A stretch of 64,000 bases of DNA from Stappia stellulata DSM 5886 (GTDB taxonomy: Bacteria; Pseudomonadota; Alphaproteobacteria; Rhizobiales; Stappiaceae), in the NCBI RefSeq assembly GCF_000423705.1, contig NZ_AUIM01000011.1, positions 186,001-250,000 on the forward strand, written 5' to 3'. Made by a program: the position numbers and the translations under genes. Numbering within the stretch: position 1 is the stretch's first letter; each line of letters opens with the position of its first letter. The notes beneath the pieces were generated by a model. It was not told the origin of the DNA and searched no databases. It saw nothing but the letters and a program-made list of their open reading frames with translations. This document shows positions 50,583-60,660 of the stretch, one piece after another.

Positions 50583-51410
50583 TCAGGCGGCAACGCCGCG
50601 CAGAGTCCGCTCGCGCTGGATGATTTCCGACGCAAGACGCAGATAGGCCTGGCTGCCGGAGCACTTCAGATCGTAAAGCAGCGCCGGCTTGCCATAGGAC
50701 GGCGCTTCCGACACCCGCACGTTGCGCGGAATGACCGTGTCGTAGACCGCATCGCCCATGGTCTCGCGGACATCCGCGACCACCTGGTTGGAAAGGTTGT
50801 TGCGGCTGTCGAACATCGTCAGCACGATCCCGTGAATGGAGAGTTCCGGATTCAGCGCCGCCTTGACCTGCTCGACCGTGCTCAGCAACTGGCTGAGGCC
50901 CTCAAGCGCGAAGAACTCGCACTGCAGCGGCACAAGGATCGAATGGGATGCCGACAGCGCATTGATCGTCAACAGATTGAGCGAGGGCGGGCAATCGATC
51001 AGCACATAGGTGAAATCGAAGCTGCCGTCGCCCCGCTCGCCATGCGCCATTTCCGAAACGGCGGAGCGCAACCGGTGGGCCCGGTCGCTGCGCGCGGCGA
51101 TTTCCAGCTCGACACCCAGAAGATCCATCGTAGAGGGTGCAACCCACAAGCGCGGCACCGCCGTCTCCTGGATCGTTTCGGCGAGGGAACACTCCCCGGT
51201 CAAAACATCGTAGGTCGACAGATCGCGGGCGCGGCGGTCAATGCCGAGCCCCGTCGAGGCATTGCCCTGCGGATCGAGATCGACCACCAGCACACGTTCG
51301 CCGATAGCGGCCAGCGCGGTTCCGAGATTGATGGCGGTCGTCGTCTTGCCGACACCGCCTTTCTGATTGGCCAGCGCCAGAACGCGCGGAGACTGAGGAA
51401 GCATGCTCAT
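50583..51410 (-). CDS. parA: Chromosome partitioning ATPase ParA
   Basis: A 275-residue Walker ATPase that moves ParB-parS complexes over the nucleoid. It has the deviant Walker A NQKGGVGKTTTAINLG, VLVVDLDPQGNASTGLG, and Walker B YVLIDCPPSLNLLT. It starts 6 bp after the rsmG stop on the same strand, as in most bacterial chromosomes. Confidence 0.97.
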   Translation of the reverse strand: MSMLPQSPRVLALANQKGGVGKTTTAINLGTALAAIGERVLVVDLDPQGNASTGLGIDRRARDLSTYDVLTGECSLAETIQETAVPRLWVAPSTMDLLGVELEIAARSDRAHRLRSAVSEMAHGERGDGSFDFTYVLIDCPPSLNLLTINALSASHSILVPLQCEFFALEGLSQLLSTVEQVKAALNPELSIHGIVLTMFDSRNNLSNQVVADVRETMGDAVYDTVIPRNVRVSEAPSYGKPALLYDLKCSGSQAYLRLASEIIQRERTLRGVAA

Positions 51411-51416
51411 CCGGAT

Positions 51417-52112
51417 CTAACCTTTCCCTGTCGCGCCGCGCGGCCGGATCCGCTTGAGTATCAAGAGCCGGCTGTCGGGATCGATGAGGCTGTTCTGTTC
51501 TACCATGTCGAAGGCCCAGGCGTGAGACGCTTGCGCGACCTCCTCGCGAAAATTCTTCCCCTTGTGGAAAATCGCCAACGCACCGCGACGCACGAAGGGC
51601 TCCGCGAAGCCGCAGAGAACCGAGAGATCGGCCAGCGCCCGCGCCGAAACCGCCTGGATCGGCGCTGTGCCGAACGACGCCAGCTCTTCCGCCACCGCCT
51701 CGATACGCTCGGCGTGAACCGTTGCCGGGCATCCGGTCTCCCGGATCACGGCGCGCAGGAAGGCAACCTTGCGCTGGTTGCTCTCCACCAGATGCACATG
51801 GGCATCGCCTTCGGATTTGCCGTCCTGCATCAACGCGATGGCCGTCACCAGCCCGGGAAAGCCCGCGCCGCTGCCGAGATCCACCCAGTGCCGCGCGCCC
51901 TCCCCGGCCTTGAGAACCTGGAGACTGTCGGCGACATGACGGCGCCACACGTCCGGCAATGTCGACGGCGCGACGAGGTTTTGCGCCTTTTGCCAGCGCA
52001 GCAGAAGGTCGACGTAGATCCTCAGACGGTCTTCTGTTTCACGTGAAACGGGGAAAACATCGTGGAGAACCTGGGGATCGTCTGTGACGGAAACGGCGGC
52101 GGGACGGCTCAT
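51417..52112 (-). CDS. rsmG: 16S rRNA (guanine-527-N7)-methyltransferase RsmG
   Basis: A 231-residue methyltransferase (GidB) that modifies G527 of 16S rRNA; loss confers low-level streptomycin resistance. Motifs are [33 protein letters not shown] and [12 protein letters not shown]. Codons for V-S-R-E-T near residue 23 are exactly a parS sequence, as in many bacteria. ATG 52112 overlaps the mnmG stop by 4 bp. Confidence 0.96.
   Translation of the reverse strand: MSRPAAVSVTDDPQVLHDVFPVSRETEDRLRIYVDLLLRWQKAQNLVAPSTLPDVWRRHVADSLQVLKAGEGARHWVDLGSGAGFPGLVTAIALMQDGKSEGDAHVHLVESNQRKVAFLRAVIRETGCPATVHAERIEAVAEELASFGTAPIQAVSARALADLSVLCGFAEPFVRRGALAIFHKGKNFREEVAQASHAWAFDMVEQNSLIDPDSRLLILKRIRPRGATGKG
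52035..52050. promoter_or_regulatory. parS site inside rsmG
   Basis: TGTTTCACGTGAAACG matches the 16-bp parS consensus (TGTTTCACGTGAAACA) at 15 positions, with the 14-bp core GTTTCACGTGAAAC perfect. It is read through as Val-Ser-Arg-Glu-Thr in rsmG. Confidence 0.9.
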
Positions 52113-54022
52113 GCCGCTGCCCCCGGCCGGTCGGCCCGCCGGCGGACATGCGACAACAACAGGCTGAGGGCGGCCGGCGTCACCCCGTCGATCCGCGCCG
52201 CCTGCCCGAGGGTTTCCGGCCGCACGGCATCGAGCTTCTGCCGGGCCTCGTTTGAGAGCCCGCGCACCGATGCATAGTCGAGGTCCTCCGGCAAGACCAA
52301 CGCCTCGTCCCGCCGCAACGCATCGATATCCGCCGCCTGTCGCTGCAAATAGACCGCATAGAGCGCATCGATCGCGACCTGCTCCGCGCTGGCACGGTCA
52401 AGCGAGCCGATTTCCTGCGGCCACAGCGCCGACAACCGGTCGAGGTCGATGTCAGGATAAGACAGAAGCTCGAAGGCCGAGCGGCGCACGCCGTCCCGAT
52501 TGATTGGCAAGCCCGCGCGTCGCCCGGCCTCGGGCGTGGCCGTCAGGCCCTCCAGGATCGAGCGGGCCTCGGACAGCCGCGCGCATTTCGTTTCGAAAGC
52601 GACTCGACGCGTCGAGCCGACGCAGCCGACCTCCAGCCCGAGCGGGGTCAGACGCTGGTCGGCATTGTCCGCCCGCAACGACAGACGATACTCGGCACGC
52701 GAGGTAAACATGCGATAAGGCTCGGAAACCCCACAAGTGACGAGGTCGTCGATCATCACGCCGATGTAGCCCTGATCGCGACCGAAGACGATCTCTGCAC
52801 CGCCACCGACCGCCCTTGCGGCATTGAGGCCGGCAACCAGTCCCTGCGCTGCGGCCTCTTCATATCCGGTGGTGCCGTTGATCTGCCCTGCGAGGAACAG
52901 CCCTGCCACCCGCCTGGTTTCCAGCGTGCGCCGAAGCTCGCGCGGATCGATGTGATCGTATTCGATGGCATAGCCCGACTTGATCACCGAAACGCGCTCC
53001 AGACCCGGAATGGTCTTCAGGAACGCGAGCTGCACATCCTCCGGAAGCGAGGTCGAGATCCCGTTCGGATAGATCGTGTGGTCGTCCAGCCCCTCCGGCT
53101 CGAGAAAGATCTGATGCCCGTCGCGATCGGCAAAGCGCACGACCTTATCCTCGATGGAGGGACAATAGCGCGGGCCCTGCCCGGAGATATGCCCGGCGTA
53201 CATTGCGGAACGTTGCAGGTTCTCGCGAATGATCGCATGGGTCTCCGGCGTCGTGCGGGTGATGTGACACGAAATCTGCGGTGTCTCGATGGACGCCGTC
53301 AGGGTGGAAAAAGGTTCCGGAGCCGAATCGCCCTTCTGCTCGTCAAGACGCGCCCAGTCGATGGTGCGCCCGTCCAGGCGCGCGGGAGTTCCGGTCTTCA
53401 ACCGACCGAGCTCGAAGCCATGATCGAGCAAGGATGCGGCAAGCCGCCGTGCCGGTGGTTCGCCCGCCCGCCCGGCCGGGATCCTGCGGTCGCCAATATG
53501 AATGACACCGCGCAGGAAGGTTCCGGTCGTCAGGACGATGGCGCCGGCTGAAAGCTCGCGCCCATCGGCCAGCCGGACGCCCGTGGCCCGTCCATCGACG
53601 ACAAGCAGCTCCGCCGCCTCTCCCTCGACGACATCGAGATTGGCCGTTTCGCGGATCGCTTCCTGCATCGCAGCGCGATAGAGCGCCCTGTCCGCCTGGG
53701 CACGCGGACCGCGCACCGCCGGTCCCTTGCGACGATTGAGCAGACGAAACTGGATACCGGCCTTGTCGGCAACCCGCCCCATCAATCCGTCAAGCGCATC
53801 GACCTCCCGCACCAGATGGCCCTTGCCAAGACCGCCGATCGCCGGATTGCAGGACATCACGCCAACGGTCTCGAAGCTGTGGGTCACCAATGCGGTGCGC
53901 GCGCCCAAGCGTGCGCTGGCAGCCGCGGCCTCACAGCCGGCGTGACCGCCACCGATCACGATCACATCGAGGCACAAATCAGCCCGCTGCGATCCATTCG
54001 AACGCGTCGCGTCCGCCATCAT
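52109..54022 (-). CDS. mnmG: tRNA uridine 5-carboxymethylaminomethyl modification enzyme MnmG
   Basis: A 637-residue FAD protein (GidA) that with MnmE forms cmnm5U34 in certain tRNAs. The FAD motif is [21 protein letters not shown] near residue 18; other signatures are [43 protein letters not shown] and [21 protein letters not shown] 54022 follows GGAGAG; the next codon is also ATG. rsmG follows with a 4-bp overlap. Confidence 0.96.
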   Translation of the reverse strand: MMADATRSNGSQRADLCLDVIVIGGGHAGCEAAAASARLGARTALVTHSFETVGVMSCNPAIGGLGKGHLVREVDALDGLMGRVADKAGIQFRLLNRRKGPAVRGPRAQADRALYRAAMQEAIRETANLDVVEGEAAELLVVDGRATGVRLADGRELSAGAIVLTTGTFLRGVIHIGDRRIPAGRAGEPPARRLAASLLDHGFELGRLKTGTPARLDGRTIDWARLDEQKGDSAPEPFSTLTASIETPQISCHITRTTPETHAIIRENLQRSAMYAGHISGQGPRYCPSIEDKVVRFADRDGHQIFLEPEGLDDHTIYPNGISTSLPEDVQLAFLKTIPGLERVSVIKSGYAIEYDHIDPRELRRTLETRRVAGLFLAGQINGTTGYEEAAAQGLVAGLNAARAVGGGAEIVFGRDQGYIGVMIDDLVTCGVSEPYRMFTSRAEYRLSLRADNADQRLTPLGLEVGCVGSTRRVAFETKCARLSEARSILEGLTATPEAGRRAGLPINRDGVRRSAFELLSYPDIDLDRLSALWPQEIGSLDRASAEQVAIDALYAVYLQRQAADIDALRRDEALVLPEDLDYASVRGLSNEARQKLDAVRPETLGQAARIDGVTPAALSLLLSHVRRRADRPGAAA

Positions 54023-54389
54023 TGTCTCTCCGAACGCTCGGGAAACGACGCGTGCCAGACGACACCCGCCCCTTCGCATATACCGACCTTGATCCGATTC
54101 CACGTCGCTGAGAACCGAGCCCCATCGATTTGCGGCATTGCGTCAATCCTCGCCCATGCGGCGGATGATCTGCAAGACAGGGCCCGGATCCGTGGAAATC
54201 CGCCAACCCCTGATATCCAATCCATAAGACCTGGTCAAAACAACTTGCCTTGTCCGGCGCCGGAACGATTCCCCGAACGCAGCGGGCACCCTGGTTCGCG
54301 GATCGCGGAATCCCCTATCATTTCGGCTGAGTCTTCATTTCGGTTTTGAATCGATGCCGGGTTTGTGCTGTTTCACGTGAAACGCTCGT
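54023..54389. other. mnmE-mnmG spacer carrying a parS site
   Basis: A 367-bp gap with no credible gene. It holds a near-perfect parS at its mnmE end and, presumably, the mnmG promoter. I see no terminator. Confidence 0.5.
54369..54384. promoter_or_regulatory. parS site downstream of mnmE
   Basis: TGTTTCACGTGAAACG, identical to the site in rsmG: 15 of 16 positions match the consensus, and the 14-bp core is perfect. It is intergenic, 5 bp after the mnmE stop. Confidence 0.92.
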
Positions 54390-55715
54390 TTACTTCCCGA
54401 TACAAAACTCTGAGAAAATAACGTCCAGGAGATCCTCCACCCCGACCCGCCCGGCAATCCGTCCGAGCGCATCCGCGGCATTTCTCAGGTCCTCCGCCCG
54501 CAATTCCAGCGGCCGACCGCCGGCGATCGCGGCCGTCAGCGAGTCGCGCGCGACAGAAATCCAGCGACGATGCCGGTCGCGGGTCGCCACCGGATCGGAC
54601 GTGGTTCCCACCACATCGCGCGCAAAATCCCCAAGAGCGGATATCAGGCCGGGCAGCCCGTCTTGCGTATGGGCGGACAATCGAAACGTGCCGTCCTGTG
54701 TCGAGCCGGCATCTGGTGCGGCGCGCATGTCGATCTTGCTTTCCACGATCCAGACCGGCGCGGACAGCTGAGGCGGGGACGCCTGTGCCTCGCCCGCTTC
54801 CGGGTCCGTCAGCCACAGCACGAGATCGGCATCATCCGCGCGCGCCAATGCCCGCCGGATGCCCTCCCGCTCCACCTGTCCCTCGGCCTCCCGAATGCCG
54901 GCCGTGTCGATCAGCGTCACCGGGTAACCGTCCAGATCCAGATGCACCTCGATAATATCGCGCGTGGTCCCGGCTTCCTCGGTGACGATCGCAACATCGC
55001 GCCGCGCAAGGGCATTCAACAGGCTCGACTTGCCGGCATTCGGACGCCCGAGGAGCGCCACCTGAACACCGGAGCGCAAACGTTCGGCCCCTCTCGCGCG
55101 CGCCAAATGGGCATCGATCTCGTCGCGCAGCTCCCTTGCCTGCGACCAGATACCATCCGCGACGCTCCCGGGCACATCCTCCTCGTCCGCGAAATCGAAG
55201 TCCGCCTCGATCATGGCACGCATCCGAATCAATCGGGCCCGCCAGGCGTCATAGACAGCCGTCAGCGCACCGCCCATCTGCGTCACCGCCTGCCGGCGCT
55301 GCGCTTCGGTCTCCGCATGAATGAGATCGGCAAGTCCCTCGGCCTCGAGCAGATCGAGACGGTCGTTGTCGAAAGCGCGCCTCGTGAACTCTCCGGCCTC
55401 CGCCGGCCGGTAACCGGGCAAACGGGAAAGCACGTCAAGAAGCGCAGCGACGACCGCCCGCCCCCCGTGGCACTGGATCTCGGCAATATCCTCGCCAGTG
55501 AAGCTCGCCGGAGCGGGAAACCAGAGGACGAGCGCTGCGTCGAGAAGATGCCCGGACGCCGGGTCGTGCAAGCGGGCAAGGGTTGCCTTTCGCGGCTCGG
55601 GAAGGCGACCCATCATCGCGTCGAAAGCACACCGTGCATTGCGCCCTGAAATTCGCAGGATCGCGACACCCGTCGGCAGGCCGCCACTCGACAGCGCATA
55701 AATCGTATCCTGCAT
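54390..55715 (-). CDS. mnmE: tRNA modification GTPase MnmE
   Basis: A 441-residue GTPase (TrmE) that partners MnmG in wobble uridine modification. The N-terminal tetrahydrofolate-binding domain starts DTIYALSSGGLPTGVAILRISG. The G domain has GRPNAGKSSLLNAL, GTTRDIIE and DTAGIRE; the G4 motif is SKID rather than NKxD. The C-terminal FCIGK with the catalytic Cys is intact. ATG 55715 (MQDTIYAL) fits the family start. Confidence 0.96.
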   Translation of the reverse strand: MQDTIYALSSGGLPTGVAILRISGRNARCAFDAMMGRLPEPRKATLARLHDPASGHLLDAALVLWFPAPASFTGEDIAEIQCHGGRAVVAALLDVLSRLPGYRPAEAGEFTRRAFDNDRLDLLEAEGLADLIHAETEAQRRQAVTQMGGALTAVYDAWRARLIRMRAMIEADFDFADEEDVPGSVADGIWSQARELRDEIDAHLARARGAERLRSGVQVALLGRPNAGKSSLLNALARRDVAIVTEEAGTTRDIIEVHLDLDGYPVTLIDTAGIREAEGQVEREGIRRALARADDADLVLWLTDPEAGEAQASPPQLSAPVWIVESKIDMRAAPDAGSTQDGTFRLSAHTQDGLPGLISALGDFARDVVGTTSDPVATRDRHRRWISVARDSLTAAIAGGRPLELRAEDLRNAADALGRIAGRVGVEDLLDVIFSEFCIGK

Positions 55716-55913
55716 TCCCAGTGCCTCATTTTTCGCTCTCGCGGCCCCAGGTCCGCGCATGTCTCACACGGCAGGCGTGAAAGAGCCGGGCCGGCATCGA
55801 GACAACAGCACCCGCCTTGCTGCTTGTCCGCTCTCGTCCCTGCATTACCTTCATGGCAACGCACGACCGGACACGCCCGCGCCCGGCGCGGCTTCTCAAT
55901 AACGGGAACCCCC

Positions 55914-57977
55914 ATGACCGACAACCGCCTTGCGAACGCCACCAGCCCCTATCTACTCCAGCACAAGGACAATCCGGTGGCCTGGCGCCCCTGGGGCCCC
56001 GACGCACTTGCGGAAGCACGCGACTGCGGCAAGCCCATCCTTCTGTCGGTCGGCTATGCCGCCTGCCATTGGTGCCATGTCATGGCCCATGAAAGCTTCG
56101 AGGACCCGGATGTCGCGGATGTGATGAACACGCTCTTCGTCAACATCAAGGTCGACCGGGAAGAGCGGCCGGACATCGACCAGATCTACATGAGCGCCCT
56201 TCATGCGCTTGGCGAGCAAGGCGGATGGCCGCTGACGATGTTCCTGACCAGCGAGGCCGAACCCTTTTGGGGCGGAACCTATTTCCCCAAAACCGCCCGA
56301 TGGGGCCGCCCGGGATTTGTCGATGTGCTCGAGGCCGTGTCCAAGGCTTTTCAGTCGGACCGGTCCCGAATCGACCAGAACCGCGACGGGCTGATGTCGC
56401 ATCTGCGTCAGGCCGCGACCCGACGGGGCCCGGACGACGCTGGTCCCGGCCTTCCCGCCGGGCTGGCGACAACCGCCGGACTGAGGCTCAGCGAACTCCT
56501 CGATCCGATCAACGGCGGGACCAGGGGCGCGCCGAAATTTCCACAGGCGAGCGTGATGGAGCTGATCTGGCGGGCCGGCCTGCGCGCCGGTCGCGAAGAC
56601 ATCCGCATGGCGGGCATTCATTCGCTCGAACGCATGAGCAACGGCGGGATCTACGATCACATCGGCGGCGGCCTCTCGCGCTACTCCGTCGACGAGCGCT
56701 GGCTCGTTCCCCACTTCGAAAAGATGCTCTACGACAATGCGCAGTACCTGTCGCATCTCGCCCTGGTCGCCGGAAGCGAACCCGCGCCGGATCATGCGGC
56801 GTTGTTCCGCCAGCGAATCGATGAGACGGTGGCCTGGATCGATCGGGAGATGCGAACCGACGGTGCCTTTGCCGCGAGCCTCGATGCCGACACCGATGGT
56901 GAGGAAGGCAAGTCCTATGTCTGGACGCCGGACGCGGTGGTCGAGGTTCTCGGAAAAGCCGATGCCGCTGCCTTCAACCGCGTCTATGACATTTCGCCGG
57001 CCGGAAACTTCGAGGGCGCCAGCATTCCCAACCGGCTGACGCGCACGGACGACCCAAACGATCCGACCACCGAGGCCCGGCTTGCCGAGACACGCAAGCG
57101 TCTTCTGACCGCGCGCGACCGTCGGCCGCAACCGGGCCGCGACGACAAGATCCTGACCGACTGGAACGGGCTTCTCGTCTCCGGCCTCGCACGCGCAGCG
57201 GAGATTGTTTCACGTGAATCCCTGCGCGACATGGCAGTTGAGACCTATCGCGTTCTCATGAAGCGGATGATGACGGAGACCGGTCTCGCCCACGCCTGGC
57301 GCGCCGGCACCATGGTCGCGCCAGGGTTCGCCACCGATCATGCCGCCATGATGCTCGCTGCCCTGGCGCTTGCCGAGACATCGCCCGATCCCCGGGAGAC
57401 CGAGGGGTACATCCAGGATGCAGAACAGCTGGGCACTTTCCTCGACCGGCACTACCGGCATGAGAGCGGGGGCTATTATCTGACGTCGGATCGCGCCGAG
57501 GACCTGATTGTACGGCCGCTTTCGCCGATGGACGAGGCAACACCCAATGCCAACGCCATGGCCGCGGAAGCGTTTGTGCGTCTCTGGCACCTGACCGGTG
57601 ACAACGCCCACCGAGCCAGGGCCGACGCGATCGTTGCCGCCTTCGCCGAAGCGATCCCGAAAAACGTTTTTGGAACGGCCGGGCTGTTGAACGCGCTCGA
57701 CACGCTGGAACACGGAGTGCTCGCGGTTATGGTGACCCGGGACGGCGCGCGGGACCGGGGCCTCGATCACGCGATCCTCGCGCTCGGCGATCCGTCGATC
57801 ATCCGCAGAACCGTCGAGGAGAGCGGCGCTGCCCTGCCCGACCAGCATCCGGCTGCAATGAAGCCGACGATCGACGGCATGCCCACACTCTATCTCTGCA
57901 CGGAAGGGCGCTGCGGCCCGCCGCTCACCGATCCGTCGCGGGTGGCGGAAGCGCTTCACGCGCTGCGCGGCAGGTGA
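55914..57977 (+). CDS. Thioredoxin-domain protein of the DUF255/YyaL (spermatogenesis-associated 20) family
   Basis: A 687-residue protein. The N-terminal DUF255 thioredoxin-like domain has SPYLLQHKDNPVAWRPW and SVGYAACHWCHVMAHESFED (CxxC at 51-54). A six-hairpin glycosidase-like alpha/alpha toroid follows (GGIYDHIGGGLSRYSVDERWLVPHFEKMLYDNA; DDKILTDWNGLLVSGLARA). The cellular role is unknown. A parS-like site lies inside the gene. The start is ATG 55914, where conservation begins. Confidence 0.93.
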   Translation: MTDNRLANATSPYLLQHKDNPVAWRPWGPDALAEARDCGKPILLSVGYAACHWCHVMAHESFEDPDVADVMNTLFVNIKVDREERPDIDQIYMSALHALGEQGGWPLTMFLTSEAEPFWGGTYFPKTARWGRPGFVDVLEAVSKAFQSDRSRIDQNRDGLMSHLRQAATRRGPDDAGPGLPAGLATTAGLRLSELLDPINGGTRGAPKFPQASVMELIWRAGLRAGREDIRMAGIHSLERMSNGGIYDHIGGGLSRYSVDERWLVPHFEKMLYDNAQYLSHLALVAGSEPAPDHAALFRQRIDETVAWIDREMRTDGAFAASLDADTDGEEGKSYVWTPDAVVEVLGKADAAAFNRVYDISPAGNFEGASIPNRLTRTDDPNDPTTEARLAETRKRLLTARDRRPQPGRDDKILTDWNGLLVSGLARAAEIVSRESLRDMAVETYRVLMKRMMTETGLAHAWRAGTMVAPGFATDHAAMMLAALALAETSPDPRETEGYIQDAEQLGTFLDRHYRHESGGYYLTSDRAEDLIVRPLSPMDEATPNANAMAAEAFVRLWHLTGDNAHRARADAIVAAFAEAIPKNVFGTAGLLNALDTLEHGVLAVMVTRDGARDRGLDHAILALGDPSIIRRTVEESGAALPDQHPAAMKPTIDGMPTLYLCTEGRCGPPLTDPSRVAEALHALRGR
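57206..57221. promoter_or_regulatory. parS-like site inside the DUF255 gene
   Basis: TGTTTCACGTGAATCC matches the parS consensus at 14 of 16 positions. It encodes Val-Ser-Arg-Glu-Ser using TCA and CGT, codons that are uncommon in this GC-rich gene, so the DNA sequence may be constrained. Confidence 0.7.
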
Positions 57978-58540
57978 TCTTCAGGGACCGCAAGACGATA
58001 GAGCACGTGATCGCGCAAGGGGTGGGCCTCGGGCAACGCCGGATGCGCGAAGGCGCCGGACGGATCCTCGCTCATTCCAAGGCGTGCCATCACCCGGCGC
58101 GATGGCACATTCGAGACGGTGGTGAAGGAAATGATTTCGCGAAGGTGGAGGGTTTCGAAACCGAATCGAAGCCAACACCGCGCCGCCTCCGTCGCGAAAC
58201 CCTTGCCCCAGGCGTGACGTGCGAGCCGCCAGCCAATTTCGAACGTCTCGGGCACCGGCACGTCCGGGACGGGTCGGTTCAAGCCGACAAATCCCAAAAA
58301 TGCGCCAGTTTTCTTTTCTTCCACGGGCTGAAAGCAAATCCCGCCGGCTTCCGCCTTTTCCACGGCCCGGGCAATCATTGCATCGCTCTGCGCGCGGGTG
58401 AGCGTCGCAGGAAAATAACGCATGACATCCGGATCGGCATTGAGCGCGGCGAAGGCATCGCTGTCAGCCGCGCGCCAGGGACGCAACCGCAAGCGGTCGG
58501 TTTCAAGACTGATTTCGGGCACGTGTGGATCCCTTGTCAT
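57956..58540 (-). CDS. GNAT family N-acetyltransferase (RimJ/RimL-like)
   Basis: A 194-residue acetyltransferase_3-type GNAT: ISLETDRLRLRPWRAADSDAFAALNADPDVMRYFP at the start, then EIGWRLARHAWGKGFATEAARCWL and SNVPSRRVMARLGM. Such enzymes acetylate protein N-termini or small molecules; the target is unknown. It overlaps the convergent DUF255 gene by 22 bp at the 3' ends. ATG 58540 is chosen because conservation begins just after it. Confidence 0.9.
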   Translation of the reverse strand: MTRDPHVPEISLETDRLRLRPWRAADSDAFAALNADPDVMRYFPATLTRAQSDAMIARAVEKAEAGGICFQPVEEKKTGAFLGFVGLNRPVPDVPVPETFEIGWRLARHAWGKGFATEAARCWLRFGFETLHLREIISFTTVSNVPSRRVMARLGMSEDPSGAFAHPALPEAHPLRDHVLYRLAVPEDHLPRSA

Positions 58541-58558
58541 TGCAGAACCGAATCGACC

Positions 58559-58574
58559 TGATTCACGTGAAACA
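58559..58574. promoter_or_regulatory. parS-like site between the acetyltransferase gene and rho
   Basis: TGATTCACGTGAAACA matches the parS consensus at 15 of 16 positions (third base A for T). It is intergenic, just upstream of the acetyltransferase start. Confidence 0.85.
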
Positions 58575-58583
58575 CAAAGCAAA

Positions 58584-58610
58584 ACACCCGCAAGATCGGC
58601 TTGCGGGTGT
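58584..58610 (-). terminator. Rho-independent terminator of the rho gene
   Basis: ACACCCGCAAG and CTTGCGGGTGT form a perfect 11-bp stem with a 5-base loop, followed on the minus strand by TTTGCTTTG. It lies 46 bp after the rho stop and is bracketed by two parS-like sites. Confidence 0.8.
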
Positions 58611-58623
58611 TCCACGTGAATCC
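58608..58623. promoter_or_regulatory. Degenerate parS-like site after rho
   Basis: TGTTCCACGTGAATCC matches the parS consensus at 13 of 16 positions, with the central CCACGTGAA intact. It overlaps the edge of the rho terminator stem and lies 49 bp from the stronger site at 58559. Confidence 0.5.
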
Positions 58624-58655
58624 ATCGTCGCGCAGACCGCGACAATCGAAATCGG

Positions 58656-59921
58656 TCAGGTGTTCATGCTGTCGAAGAAATCGTCGTTCGACTTGGTCTG
58701 ACGCAGCTTGTCGAGCAGGAACTCGATGGCGTCGACCGTTCCCATCGGATTGAGGATCCGGCGCAGGACGAACATCTTCTTGAGCTGGACCGGATCGACC
58801 AGGAGCTCTTCCTTGCGGGTGCCGGAACGCTGAATGTCGATGGCCGGGAACACGCGCTTGTCGGAGATCTTGCGGTCGAGAATGATTTCGGAGTTACCGG
58901 TTCCCTTGAACTCCTCGAAGATGACCTCGTCCATGCGGCTGCCGGTATCGATCAGCGCGGTTGCAATGATCGTCAGCGAACCGCCCTCCTCGATGTTGCG
59001 CGCCGCGCCGAAGAAGCGCTTGGGACGCTGCAAGGCATTGGCATCGACACCACCGGTCAGCACCTTGCCCGAAGACGGAACGACGGTGTTGTAGGCGCGT
59101 CCGAGACGGGTGATGGAATCGAGGAGGATAACCACGTCACGACCGTGTTCGACGAGGCGCTTGGCCTTTTCGATGACCATCTCCGCGACCTGGACGTGAC
59201 GCACCGCCGGCTCGTCGAAAGTCGAGGACACGACCTCGCCATTGACCGTGCGCTGCATGTCGGTGACTTCTTCCGGCCGCTCGTCGATCAGCAGCACGAT
59301 AAGATAGCACTCGGGATGATTGGTGGTGATCGCCTTGGCGATGTTTTGCAGGACAACGGTCTTGCCGGTCCGCGGCGGCGCGGTGATCAACCCGCGCTGA
59401 CCCTTGCCGAGCGGCGCGACGAGGTCGATGACCCGCGCCGTAAAGTCCTTGCCGTTGGGGAGTTCGACTTCCATCTTGAGCCGCTCGTCGGGATAGAGCG
59501 GCGTCAGATTGTCGAAATGAACCTTGTGGCGGGCCTTGTCCGGATCCTCGAAGTTGATCTTGTTGACCTTGAGAAGCGCGAAATAGCGTTCTCCGTCCTT
59601 CGGACTGCGGATTTCCCCTTCGACCGTATCGCCTGTGCGCAATGAAAAGCGCCGGATCTGGGATGGGGAAATATAAATATCATCCGGGCCAGGCAGATAA
59701 TTGGCATCGGGCGAACGCAGGAACCCGAAACCATCCTGAAGCACCTCCACGACGCCCTCGCCGATAATATCGACGTCCTGTGTGGCCAGTTGCTTCAATA
59801 TCGCGAACATGAGCTCCTGCTTGCGCATGGTGCTCGCGTTTTCGACCGCATGTTCCTCCGCAAAGGCAAGGAGTTCGGTCGGTGTTTTGATCTTGAGATC
59901 TGAGAGTTTCATTTCCCGCAT
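58656..59921 (-). CDS. rho: Transcription termination factor Rho
   Basis: A 421-residue hexameric RNA helicase: [20 protein letters not shown] head, cold-shock-like RNA-binding domain ([29 protein letters not shown]), Walker [16 protein letters not shown], Walker B in [16 protein letters not shown], and the Q-loop region [24 protein letters not shown] 59921 (MREMKLSDL) gives the usual alphaproteobacterial length; ATG 59912 is possible. It is followed by an intrinsic terminator. Confidence 0.97.
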   Translation of the reverse strand: MREMKLSDLKIKTPTELLAFAEEHAVENASTMRKQELMFAILKQLATQDVDIIGEGVVEVLQDGFGFLRSPDANYLPGPDDIYISPSQIRRFSLRTGDTVEGEIRSPKDGERYFALLKVNKINFEDPDKARHKVHFDNLTPLYPDERLKMEVELPNGKDFTARVIDLVAPLGKGQRGLITAPPRTGKTVVLQNIAKAITTNHPECYLIVLLIDERPEEVTDMQRTVNGEVVSSTFDEPAVRHVQVAEMVIEKAKRLVEHGRDVVILLDSITRLGRAYNTVVPSSGKVLTGGVDANALQRPKRFFGAARNIEEGGSLTIIATALIDTGSRMDEVIFEEFKGTGNSEIILDRKISDKRVFPAIDIQRSGTRKEELLVDPVQLKKMFVLRRILNPMGTVDAIEFLLDKLRQTKSNDDFFDSMNT

Positions 59922-60227
59922 GGGCCAGGGAGAGTCTTCTGCTGGAGTGATTGGATGCAAACGATCCGCATGCGACGACAGGGCAAGTGAACCGAAAGAC
60001 TGAAAAGTTGGGGATTCCGTGGGTCGAAAGCCGGTCTCTTGAACCAGCCTGATCTCGAAACGGGTTCGGTTATGAACCCTGAGACCATGCCCAATGGATT
60101 TGAGGTTGCCGGAATCTACATTTTTAATTGAGCAAGAGCAAGCGCGATTCTGCGCCTCCCGCCGATTAAATGACGGGAAATTCAGTCATACACAAGTCGG
60201 ACCCTGCGGCATTTGCAGAACACGACC
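59922..60227. other. rho leader region
   Basis: A 306-bp gap between hemJ and rho with no credible gene. It contains a 6-bp hairpin, GGGTTC-N6-GAACCC at 60062-60079, about 140 bp before the rho start. An AT-rich stretch at about 60110-60130 could be a promoter. rho leaders are often autoregulated, but I cannot show this here. Confidence 0.45.
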
Positions 60228-60653
60228 TCAAAACGGTTTGATTACCACCAGAATGACGATCGCGACCATCAACAAAGTCGGCACTTCATTGATGAACCGG
60301 TAATGGCGATGTGTGCGGGTGTTTCCGTCGACGGCAAACACCCGCACACAGCGTGCGAGATATCCGTGATATCCGCTCATCACCAGCACCAACGCGAGCT
60401 TGGCGTGAAACCAGCCGTCGCGAAAAAACCCGCCCTCATACGCCACCCAGAGCCCGAACACCCAGGTTGCGATCATTGCCGGCGTCATGATCGCCTTCAA
60501 CAGACGGCGTTCCATGATCTTGAACGTTTCGCTTTGCTGCGTCCCCGTGTCTGTTTCCGCGTGATAGACGAACAAGCGCGGCAAATAGAACAGCGCCGCC
60601 ATCCAGGCGATCACCGACATGATGTGCAGCGCCTTGAGCCAGAGATAGAGCAT
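60228..60653 (-). CDS. hemJ: Protoporphyrinogen IX oxidase HemJ
   Basis: A 141-residue four-helix membrane protein that oxidises protoporphyrinogen IX. It has YLWLKALHIMSVIAWMAALFYLPRLFVYH with the essential His, KLALVLVMSGYHGYLARC and RFINEVPTLLMVAIVILVV. It starts 7 bp after the hemE stop, linking two haem steps in one unit. Confidence 0.95.
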   Translation of the reverse strand: MLYLWLKALHIMSVIAWMAALFYLPRLFVYHAETDTGTQQSETFKIMERRLLKAIMTPAMIATWVFGLWVAYEGGFFRDGWFHAKLALVLVMSGYHGYLARCVRVFAVDGNTRTHRHYRFINEVPTLLMVAIVILVVIKPF

Positions 60654-60660
60654 GTGGCGA

